DNA of 64,000 nt. Origin: Maniola hyperantus. Taxonomy: Eukaryota; Arthropoda; Insecta; Lepidoptera; Nymphalidae. How positions within the stretch are numbered: the stretch's first letter is position 1; each line of letters starts with the position of its first letter. The notes under the pieces are model-generated. The model saw nothing but the letters and a program-made list of their open reading frames with translations, made no database searches and was not told where the DNA came from. Below are positions 55,948 to 64,000 of the stretch, one piece after another. The position numbers and the translations under genes are program-made. The stretch lies in the NCBI RefSeq assembly GCF_902806685.2, contig NC_048547.1, forward strand, positions 13,837,196 through 13,901,195, read 5' to 3'.

Positions 55948-57210
55948 GTAAGAACCTCAACATTCTTATTTCTTCTTTAGCAATTAAATCTACCACACAG
56001 CACACTGTCCAAGTGCAGATTGGCAGACATTTAAAAACATTATGGAGAACTCTCTGGCATGCAGGTTTCTTCACAATGTTTTCTTCACCGTTAAGGCAAT
56101 ATCTTAATGTTGTATAGAACAAGTGTGTTTTGGGATTTGTGTATTGCTTGCCTGGTGGCTGCTTTTCCCTGCATGTTTAGCAGTGGGAGGGCGGGCAGGG
56201 CATGTCGCATGCTGCATGTTGCACCATACAGATTCAACTTGTTTCAGCAGATTGTAGCAAATTAAGCTTTTGGTTCATTGTATATGATATTTTAATTGCT
56301 TAAAAATATGTATGTTGTACGTAACTCCAAACGTCCATGCCTGATGCCCAGATCAAATATCTTTTTATACATCAAGAGATCATTTATGTGCTCAGCAATT
56401 AAGCTATTTCTCATTTGCTTCTTTCAGATACAGTTGAGTGAACTAGCAAAAAGAGCTGTAGACGAAAAATGGAATGTGTACTCAATAAGAGGTGGCCTGG
56501 ACATCATCCCGGCAACCATGCAACAGTACCTCAAAGACCATGATGTTGATCTACAGCTCAACAGCAAGATCAACGAGATAGAGTTTGTTGACTCGAGCTT
56601 AGTCAATCTTAAGAAAGGCAACGGAGAAGTTCTATCAGCAAACCACATATACTCATCTATACCATCGCATGTTCTGGCCAAATTAGTATCAAAACAGCAC
56701 CCAGATTTGACTAAATTATTAAATGATATCCCTTTTGTCACTGTCGGTATTGTAAACTTGTATTTTTCGACGCAGAAACCTTTGATAACGCCAGCGTTTG
56801 GTTTTCTAGTGCCCCCTGTTGAGAATTCTCCTATATTGGGTGTTGTATTTGATTCTTGCTGCATTCCAGATCAAAACGGCACTGTTTTGACAGTTATGTT
56901 AGGGGGTAGGTGGTTTGTAGAAAAGTTTGGGGCTGACGTGACCAAAGAAAAACTTTTAGATATAGCTGTGAAAGAAATAAAAACGATTTTAAAGATCGAT
57001 GAAGCGGTGTCAGCATCTCATGTAAATATTTTACACAAATGTATACCTCAGTATGTGATAGGTCATTACGAGAGGGTGGGTAAGATAAGAGAGTATGTGT
57101 GTAAAAATAACTTGCCTATATCTTTAGTTGGTAGTAGTTATGATGGAGTGGGTATCAATGATGTTATTTATTCTGCTAAGACTCAAGTTGAAGAGGATGT
57201 TAATAAATAA
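55309..57210 (+). CDS. PPOX: Protoporphyrinogen oxidase, two exons
   Basis: Catalyses the six-electron oxidation of protoporphyrinogen IX to protoporphyrin IX, the step before ferrochelatase in heme synthesis, at the mitochondrial inner membrane. Exons 55309-55947 (213 codons) and 56428-57210 (260 codons plus TAA) join in phase 0 to 473 residues, close to the 477 of human PPOX. The start is shown by the FAD-binding motif GGGLGGLSTGYYLL at residues 6-19, directly after Met-Ala-Ala. Further support is EQGPRTIRPKG near residues 63-73 and the C-terminal FAD motif SYDGVGINDVIYSAK. As in many PPOX proteins there is no long mitochondrial presequence. AATAAA overlaps the final codons; another lies at 57828-57833. 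The neighbouring genes have no link to heme. Confidence 0.95.
55948..56427 (+). other. PPOX intron with a family E fragment
   Basis: 480 bp, gtaaga to tctttcag. 55990-56100 is a diverged family E piece (tggagaactctctggcatgc, ttcaccgttaaggca). Confidence 0.85.
56428..57210 (+). CDS. PPOX: PPOX exon 2
   Basis: Starts IQLSELAKRAVDEKWNVYSI and RGGLDIIP, and ends VEEDVNK and TAA. Confidence 0.95.
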   Translation: MQLSELAKRAVDEKWNVYSIRGGLDIIPATMQQYLKDHDVDLQLNSKINEIEFVDSSLVNLKKGNGEVLSANHIYSSIPSHVLAKLVSKQHPDLTKLLNDIPFVTVGIVNLYFSTQKPLITPAFGFLVPPVENSPILGVVFDSCCIPDQNGTVLTVMLGGRWFVEKFGADVTKEKLLDIAVKEIKTILKIDEAVSASHVNILHKCIPQYVIGHYERVGKIREYVCKNNLPISLVGSSYDGVGINDVIYSAKTQVEEDVNK

Positions 57211-58136
57211 GACATATTTTATGACATGCTTTGTATGTATAGTCCAAAGAGTATGTAACCACTAAAATAGTCTAACAGCCAAAATTAATACTTATCGATC
57301 TATCTTTATTTAAGTATTTTATATTCCAGAGTGGCGGCTACTAAGGCGGAAAGTGCCAAGAGGCGCAAATATGAGAATATAGAAAATATTTTCATATTTG
57401 TGCCATTTGGAAGACCATGGGTTCATGGGGCGAAGGTGCTAGATAGAATAGAATAGAATATATTTTTTATTCAAGTAAACTTTTAAAAGTGCTTTTGAAT
57501 CATCAACTAGTTTAATTTACCACTGGTTCGAAATGCCGTCCCTACTAAGAAGAACCAGCAACAAACTCTGCATTTGCTCTTTTCAAGCGATCAGTTTACA
57601 ATATCCTTTTTTAAGGACCTGTCATCCCGTCTCGTGGAATCCATGGCAGACCGGAGGGCTGGCAGCTACCTCAGTCAGCATATTAGTCTGGCCATTCAAT
57701 GAGGTAACGCAGCCAGAGTTCTGGGCACCCTGCATAGTTACGGACTATGGTGGTTTAGATGATATTTTTGATTTGTAATTTTAATATTTATTTGTTATAG
57801 GCTTGTACTCAATCTGTAATTTAAGTCAATAAATTACTTGGCAACATTATTTGACAAAAAAGACCATACAATTTTGGACTAATGTCTATGTTGCATAAAG
57901 TCACGCAAATTGCTAATGCGCGTGGCCATCGTTTTTATTTCGGCTGACGTCATTTCGATGTTAATGAGATATGGTCGCAGCGCAATAGCAATTTGCAAGA
58001 CTTATAAGTAACTTATTTATAGACTACAGGAAGGATTGCATGAGAATTTTGGCCGTAAATTGAGAAGGGCCTTTTCACAATGTTTCCAGTAGAACAGGAT
58101 AGCACTACTTTTAGACCTATTTTAAAGGTATAACCC

Positions 58137-58282
58137 ATAACTGAGTAGGTTCCTGCGGAAGTGGAACGGTACGGGAGGGGTGTGATGACGTGACGCGAGA
58201 GCTCAGTGATTCGTCAACTTGTGACAACTGTCACCCTCCCGCACCGCTCACTATCGCAGGAGCCTACTCAGTTATGCACTAT
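58137..58282. repeat. Inverted-repeat element
   Basis: Ends ataactgagtaggttcctgc and gcaggagcctactcagttat are inverted. The centre is gagctc-like and GC-rich, with cggtacgggaggg opposite ccctcccgcaccg. Confidence 0.8.
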
Positions 58283-58475
58283 ACATAATTATAGTTAAGT
58301 AATTTTTGTACAATTAAAAAGACACTAATGTAATATTGATCCTACTGTATAATACTCTACATAATTACAAAGTAGGACTGTACATGGTCTGAGGATACCA
58401 TCTCAATAATTAATTAGAACATTACTTAATCAAACAGGAGTACCTAGATGGCTCTATAGTCCGTTTATCGTAAAT

Positions 58476-58577
58476 TGACGCGTGAAAATTGGCACCATTG
58501 TTGCTTTGTTCCTTAGAAATTAGGGCTTATTATTGTGTGATTTGCAATGGTGCCAACATATTCTTACGCGTCAAGCT
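58476..58577. repeat. Inverted-repeat element
   Basis: Ends ttgacgcgtgaaaattggca and tgccaacatattcttacgcg pair imperfectly, with ggcaccattg and caatggtgcc perfect inside. Confidence 0.7.
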
Positions 58578-59030
58578 GGTGTAAGGTGACCTGTGTAAAT
58601 GTAAAAGCGTGCAATACGCGCGCATTCGTGCAACTTCGCTAATTGTGAAGAATTTGATGCTATGCGCTAGTATGAATTGACCCTAATTTATTGTTGAATT
58701 AACAATAATTTACTTTTAATGTTCAAATGATTTTACCTACATGTAAATATTATGTTAAAGTTGATGTCATTTAAAAGGGTCTGTCCTATAAAATTTGTGG
58801 AATGCACGTCTTATGAACTACTAGACACGTGACACCAATTATATTATGTTGTTTTTATTACAAAGTTAATAAATTATATATTTTTCTACAGTTTATATGT
58901 ATTTGATTTGACCTCATTCATTTTAATAAATCACTAATCACTATCCTCATTATAAATGAGAAAGTGTTTATTTTGTCCTTCAAGCACGCCACAACGGAGC
59001 TACGGATTGACGTGATTTTTTGTATGAATG

Positions 59031-59183
59031 TCAGTGCGACAAGGCTATCTTGGCGCGTGGCGAAAATCGGAACTAACGTTACCGTCAAGTGTCCCCTTTG
59101 TTTTTGTTTGAATATTCAGCCTTTGTTCTCCAACAGCGCCCCCCTGTCAGTCATTCAAATGCCAAGAGAGCCTTGTCGCACTG
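59031..59183. repeat. Family H element nested in family B
   Basis: Inverted ends cagtgcgacaaggctatctt and agagccttgtcgcactg. The family B text before (gacgtgattttttgtatg) and after (aggctattgttatcctgg) belongs to one older copy. Half copies: 42818-42960, 47610-47790, 48335-48468. Confidence 0.75.
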
Positions 59184-60239
59184 TAGTTAAAAACAGGCTA
59201 TTGTTATCCTGGAAAATGTAAGAGTGGCCACAGGATTATTGATAACCTAAACTCACGCGGCCAGAGTCGGAGGCTTCATCTAGTAGGTAAGAATATGATA
59301 ATACATACATAAATTTACAGTTTACATGATAGGTTAGAATTAAAATCCAAATTGATAAATAATCTATTTTATTCAGCTATTAATTGCCTGATATTAGTTA
59401 ATAGCGTATAATTAGAACAATTTATATAAAAAGCGTGTATATTTTACTCGATAAATTACTAGCTACCTACTTAATTAAACAATATTAAAGATTTTTAGGG
59501 TTCCATACCTCAAAAGGAACCCTTACGGCGATTACGCACTGCACTTCCATCATCCGAGTTCTATCCGTCATCCGTGAGAATACCAGCGATTATCTACGAC
59601 ATACTATGTCATAAGCTACCATACAAAACAAAAAGGAACGTATTTTCACGGACTCTGATCGGATGAGAAATGATGATGATGATCGGCATAACCGCCGTTA
59701 TAGGATCACTTCGTTGTCTGTCTGTCTGTCAAGAAAACGTATTCGTATTTTCCCCCTTGCGTGTGCTATAATTTCATGATTCTAGGTCAATTCGACCCTA
59801 TAGGTTTATATAGGACCCTATAGGTTTCTTGACAGACTTGTCTTCAGCAGACAGACAACAAAGTGATTCTATAAGGGTTCCGTTTCTCCTTTTGAGGTAC
59901 GGAACCCTAAAAAAATACATAAGTAATTTAATATTATAGTACCTATGCCATCTAGAAATAAATAATAGGATAATCAGATTAATACGAATAGAGAAGGAGC
60001 GCAGGTTATTAGCCTTAATTAATAAAGTCATTTTGCCTAATCTACATTTTGTTTATTTCAAAATCAAAGGTTTTAATATTATGGTTACGAGAGTCATTAG
60101 ATTTGCCATTACACTTAAAAAACGCAATTAAAAAGTCAAGGCAATTATACTTCCTATACCTAAATTGCTGTGCATGACAAAGTTGTGTGGAAGCCATCAG
60201 CAGTTTATTTTCCATTTTGAGTTTTGGGTTTATTTTTCA

Positions 60240-60452
60240 GTTTTTTGAGTTTGACAGCTGTTTATTTGAGTCTGAAAGTTATTTATTTAAGGCAGAAAGC
60301 TTTTTATTTGAGTTTGTAAGCTGTTAATTTCAGTTTGAATGCTGTTTATTGGAGTTTAGAGCAGTTTATTGGAGTTTGGAGCTGTTTATTGGAGTTTGAC
60401 AGCTGGTTATTTGAGTTTGGAGCTGTATAATGTAGTTTGCAAGTTGTTTATT
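60240..60452 (-). repeat. Minisatellite with AATAAA in most units, at the dynactin 3' end
   Basis: Read on the minus strand, a ~19-24-bp unit like ccaataaacagctccaaact recurs about nine times. The first AATAAA (60447-60452) overlaps the stop codon of the dynactin gene. Several more units follow downstream, some changed to AATAAC or TATACA types. Confidence 0.85.
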
Positions 60453-60658
60453 CGCGGATAACGCCAAGGTCCAGCATCACGGTGGTGTGCAGCGTGTGGT
60501 CCCTGTGCTGCAGCGACTGCGCCGAGGGGGGCACGGTGTTGCGGTAGGAGTACTGCAGGGAGAACGCCACCAGTGCAGGCTTGCCCACTTCGGCCGTCGA
60601 ATCCGTTGCTACTTTCAGTCTGAGGGCCAGCTTGTTAGACTTTCTCCACATGATTATG
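60448..60658 (-). CDS. DCTN4: DCTN4 last exon
   Basis: 211 nt, IIMWRKSNKLALRLKVATD to LDLGVIRE and TAA. Acceptor gtttccag. Confidence 0.92.
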
Positions 60659-63600
60659 CTGGAAACATACATCGCGTAATTCATTATTTCATCATCACAC
60701 TAATAGGTATGTAATTATAAAATTTGTTTAAACTTTTTGCAGTAATCTAAATATATAAAAGGAAAGGGTGACTGACTGACTGACTGACTGACTGACTGAC
60801 TGATCTATCAACGCACAGCTCAAACTACAGGACGGATCGGGCTGAAATTTGGCATGCAGATAGCTATTATGCCGTAGGCATCCGCTAAGAAAGGATTTTT
60901 GAAAATTCAACTCCTAAGCGGGTGAAATAGGGGTTTGAAATTTGTGTAGTCCACGCGGACGAAGTCGCGAGCATAAGCTAGTTTTATATATACATGTATT
61001 CTTATTGTTAACTACATACATAGGTACAACTAACCGCATACTTTGTTCAGCTAACGACAGAGGAATGTGCTGTGCTCAGATAAGCCGACAAGCGCTTACG
61101 AGCACGAGGAAACCAACATTGTAAAACTGTTTTTTTTTTGTGGAAATAATAATTTAAAAAAAAAACTCATCGCCGTTACACTACAGAGCGCCGGAGTCTT
61201 AGAATGAGAAGGGCTTTGGCTATAGTCTACCACGCTGGCACGCGCATGACAGATGCGGATAGTTATAGATACGAGACAATAGCACTCACTCGCTAGTATC
61301 GTGTTGCGGATCGTCATCATACTCGGCGGCGTCGTCTCTTTGAGCGAGTGTCAGAGTCACGTCCGGAACGCAGATCTGACTGCACGCTGGAAGAGCTGGC
61401 TTCCTCTCGATTACTTTGCTCCACGACGTGTCCTGACGAATGAGAGAGGAATATTATTTTGTGTGGGAGTTTTTGGAAGTTAATGCTCTCTGGGCCCATA
61501 ACCTGATAAAATATAAATTAAACGCGAGCTTCAACAAGTAAATTTTAATTTGTCACATTAGGACAACCCAACAAAAATAAATGATTTTATCGCTCTCTCA
61601 TATTATGCACTTGTGATTGAATGAGATTGAGTAGTATTCGTTTCGGTCGGGTGCCCCACGGCACCTTATAGATTGTTTACTTAACACATTTTTGAGGTCT
61701 TGATAACCTAAAAGGTTAACAAAAGATTTTTACCTTTTCCAAATTAAGAGATTTCTCCAGTGACTTTTCGATGCTTTTCGGCTCTTCCTTTTCTTCGATT
61801 GCGGGTATGATTTCGGTGTCTTCTGTGGGCGGTAGGATGCGCAGCGTCATCTCATGCGCCGTGGGGTTTGTCAGCTTCAGTAGCAAGGCGGACGTCTGAC
61901 CCGGCTTCACACTCTCGTGAGATATTATCTTTACTTCTGGCACGTGGTAACTGGAAATATGTACATATATCTTTTTAATTATTGAGAGATAGGCTTGCGC
62001 TTGATGAATTCGTGCCTGAGAAACAGAGCAATGATCAGGTCTAGTTGCCTAGAAAATGTCTATTCACTCTTGCCTTGAAGGCATTCAAGTTTTCGCGGTG
62101 TCGATTATAAGTAGGTCCTCCTTTATCAAGCGACTTGGCTAAAACCACAGTATAATTAGCAAAACCAAAAAAGCGTCCAGATTTTGAGGACAGGTTACAA
62201 AGTAGGTTATAAGGTGGGGTCCAAAACACTCCCCTGGGGGACACAGTATTAGAAAATTCACTGATAGCATTGCTAATTTTAACACATTGCTGTCTATTCT
62301 TAAGGTAACTTTGAACCAATATAAAGTAATACCCCTAACACCCATGTTCGAGTCTGTCAAGCAAGATAGGGATTGATACAATATCAAAGGCCTTTTATAA
62401 GTCAAGGAATGTATACTCACAATGCGAGCAGTTCAATTTTAAACTTGATGGAGCCGGGGTTGTACTCGGGCTTGGTGAGGTTGTGGTCGCAGGCGCGGCA
62501 ACGCTGGCTGCGCTTCACGCTCAGCGGCCGCGCGACTGGGTGTAGCCGCGACACGCTTGTTGGTTGCCATTCAGGTGAAGCCAGACGTTGGGCCATTGTT
62601 GTTACTGAAGTAAGCATAAATTGATTAGTTTTTGAACTCGAAAATGAATTAATACGGTATTTAACATCAAGCGAGAAAAAATGTATTGTATTGTATAATG
62701 GTTGAAGACAAAGCGTTAGGAAACGAAAATGACATAAAACACTTATGTCCAACAGCAAATGCCAATTTACTGTGATTAAATTGGTGCTGAGGAAGAGCTA
62801 AACTACTAGACACCCCTGCTATGTTACCAGGGAGTTGTTCCCTGTCACTACTCACCCTGCTTCAAGTTGACCTCCTTCAGATGATAGTCCTCCGGTAACT
62901 CCTCAACTTCAGCACTGGCCACGCTGGGCACGAAATTGGCGATAGCTGAGGAAGAGCTTTCGCTGGACGGCAGCCCTGCTATGTTGCGAGCCATCGCACC
63001 AGTCAAACCTGTTTTATCCTGAAACATGAATACTACTTAAATAATGTTGTTTAGGCCACTTCAACCTTTTTTCAGGCGAATGGAGAATGGGTTGTTCCTC
63101 TCTGCAGTTAGATACTTACAGTGAGAGTGATGTATTTCCCTCTGATGGCGAACTTCTTCCGCTCTCTATCCAGTTTCTCCTGTTTCTCCTGCTGCGCTAT
63201 AGCTTTGTAGTAGTCAAGGAGCTGGTTGATGCGTGCTGAGAATGGGTTGTTCCTTTCTGGCCAACCTCCTGAAGCTAATGAATTAAAAATTTCAAAGTCA
63301 AGTCTAGTCAAAGCAAAAATGCATGTAAAAACACAATATACAAAATTTTGATTTTTTAACAAGCTGTTACCAGTTACATTATGTCTTTACATACTATACA
63401 TCCAATTTCTTATCCAGTTTAGCTATGCCGATGGCTCTCCAAGACTCTCTCGAACTTCAACCATAGCTCTCTCCATCACCCACTTAGTGTCTCTGAGTGT
63501 TCTTATCACACTAACAAAGTCAAAGTCAAAGTCAAATCAAGTCAAAATCAAATGATTTATTCAAAATAGGTAATACTCTTTTAACGTACTTGTATTTACT

Positions 63601-64000
63601 TAAATACTAATATTATAAAGTCGAAAGTTTGTATGCGTGTGTGTGTGTTCTCTTTCACGCAAAAACTACTGGATAGATTTGGATGAAATTTGGAATGAAG
63701 AAAGATTATACCTTGGATTAACACATAGGCTACTTTTTATCCCGTAAAATCCATGATTCCCACGGGACTTTTTAACAACACGGACAAAGTCATGGCCATC
63801 ATCTATACTACACGACAGGTCGAGATGGCAATCGGGTTATGATGCGCGGAACTGCTGCGCACATCCGCACGTCGTCCGCGCTCTCCCGCACATATATGTA
63901 GTTGTTTTAGAAATCCTTACCAACAGGTTGGTCAGGGATTCCAACGTCACGCGACGTCCAGCGGCAGTTGAAACACGACAGATAATACATCTTCTTGGCC
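60448..64000 (-). CDS. DCTN4: Dynactin subunit 4 (p62), seven exons, N-terminus outside window
   Basis: Component of the pointed-end complex of dynactin, the dynein activator that loads cargo on microtubules. Exons 63921-64000 (cut by the window), 63120-63274, 62856-63018, 62421-62604, 61734-61950, 61290-61432 and 60448-60658 join in frame to 383 residues. The human protein is about 460 long, so the N-terminal ~75 residues are upstream. Signatures are CFNCRWTSRDVG, then ASGGWPERNNPFS, the cysteine pair region CRACDHNLTKPEYNPGSIKF, YHVPEVKI, and the C-terminal DIIMWRKSNKLALRLKV. The Cys-rich N-terminal half fits the zinc-binding region of the family. It ends at TAA 60448-60450, inside a tandem repeat carrying AATAAA. 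Confidence 0.94.
60659..61289 (-). other. DCTN4 last intron with a family C copy
   Basis: Family C at 60745-60983, with (gact)n start and gcggacgaagtcgcgagcat end, then a family E fragment (61166-61245). Confidence 0.75.
61290..61432 (-). CDS. DCTN4: DCTN4 exon
   Basis: 143 nt, DTSWSKVIERKPALPAC to DPQHDTS, with an acidic DDAAEYDDD run like that of the vertebrate protein. Donor gtgagt. Confidence 0.92.
61734..61950 (-). CDS. DCTN4: DCTN4 exon
   Basis: 217 nt, YHVPEVKIISHESVKPGQTS to LEKSLNLEK, a beta-rich domain. Acceptor atttccag, donor gtaaaa. Confidence 0.92.
61951..62420 (-). other. DCTN4 intron with a likely LINE fragment
   Basis: Read on the minus strand, overlapping frames give GVRGITLYWFKVTL and SPRGVFWTPPYN-like text, which resembles broken reverse-transcriptase coding sequence (a non-LTR LINE type), with stops and shifts. 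Identification is tentative. Confidence 0.5.
62421..62604 (-). CDS. DCTN4: DCTN4 exon with Cys motif
   Basis: 184 nt, TTMAQRLASPEWQP to FKIELLA, with the CRACDHNL motif. Acceptor ttacttcag, donor gtgagt. Confidence 0.92.
62856..63018 (-). CDS. DCTN4: DCTN4 exon
   Basis: 163 nt, DKTGLTGAMARNIAGLP to KEVNLKQ. A low-complexity Ser run lies in the middle. Donor gtgagt. Confidence 0.9.
63120..63274 (-). CDS. DCTN4: DCTN4 exon
   Basis: 155 nt, ASGGWPERNNPFSARINQL to GKYITLT, mostly a charged coiled coil. Acceptor ttcattag, donor gtaagt. Confidence 0.92.
63275..63920 (-). other. DCTN4 intron with family B and G fragments
   Basis: An inverted family B copy (63601-63810) is followed by half a family G palindrome (63806-63895). 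Confidence 0.7.
63921..64000 (-). CDS. DCTN4: DCTN4 exon, cut by the window edge
   Basis: 80 nt visible: AKKMYYLSCFNCRWTSRDVG to DQPV and one base, donor gtaagg. Confidence 0.92.

Larger units (their letters stand above)
57211..60239. other. Convergent intergenic region, PPOX and dynactin
   Basis: Contains an imperfect hairpin (about 57385-57420), family D (57449-57588), a family M relative (57896-58010), two long inverted-repeat elements (58137-58282 and 58476-58577), family B with a nested family H element (58938-59285, nested 59031-59183), and family A pieces (59491-59912). No gene. Confidence 0.7.

Noticed and set aside
57533..57778. 81-codon frame after PPOX
   Set aside because: Starts inside a family D repeat and shows no known domain.
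1..64000. A gene cluster or defence system linking the four host genes
   Set aside because: The genes belong to unrelated cellular processes and lie on both strands with large spacers, as expected of ordinary insect gene order.

Overview
The window is nuclear DNA from an insect, almost certainly a moth or butterfly. Coding exons are short, split by GT-AG introns, and scattered through repeat-rich DNA. Much of that repeat DNA is of the kind common in Lepidoptera: RTE-like LINE fragments, short dispersed repeats and many small palindromic elements. There are no operons, prokaryotic signals or CRISPR arrays. Gene names below rest on reading translated exons against remembered families; no database search was run.

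Layout. 998-45699 (+): 17 exons of the a subunit of the V-type H+-ATPase (Vha100-1-like). They cover all but about the first 40 residues, whose exon lies upstream of the window. Its third intron in the window is 22 kb long and holds a BEL/Pao LTR retrotransposon (11693-17900) with two 501-bp LTRs, a 5-bp target-site duplication and one open 1536-codon gag-pol frame. 49013-53446 (-): a six-exon gene for a single-pass membrane protein with a JmjC (cupin_8) domain. Its fifth exon is present as eight near-identical 145-bp tandem copies. 55309-57210 (+): two-exon protoporphyrinogen oxidase, complete at 473 residues. 60448-64000 (-): seven exons, the first cut by the window edge, of dynactin subunit 4 (p62). 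Vha100 and the JmjC gene converge, the JmjC gene and PPOX diverge, and PPOX and dynactin converge.

The four genes are ordinary housekeeping or membrane genes: organelle acidification, a probable iron/2-oxoglutarate oxygenase, heme synthesis, and the dynein cofactor. Nothing suggests that they work as one system. The most unusual parts are: the eightfold exon array carrying the catalytic Asp of the JmjC protein; an in-frame loss of most of the integrase from an otherwise fresh BEL element; repeated use of one transposon tail as the pyrimidine tract before Vha100 splice acceptors; and tandem repeats carrying poly(A) hexamers in two 3' ends (Vha100 and dynactin).

The rest is transposon-derived or unique non-coding DNA. 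Repeat families are given working letters A-P; the letters are mine and carry no database meaning.
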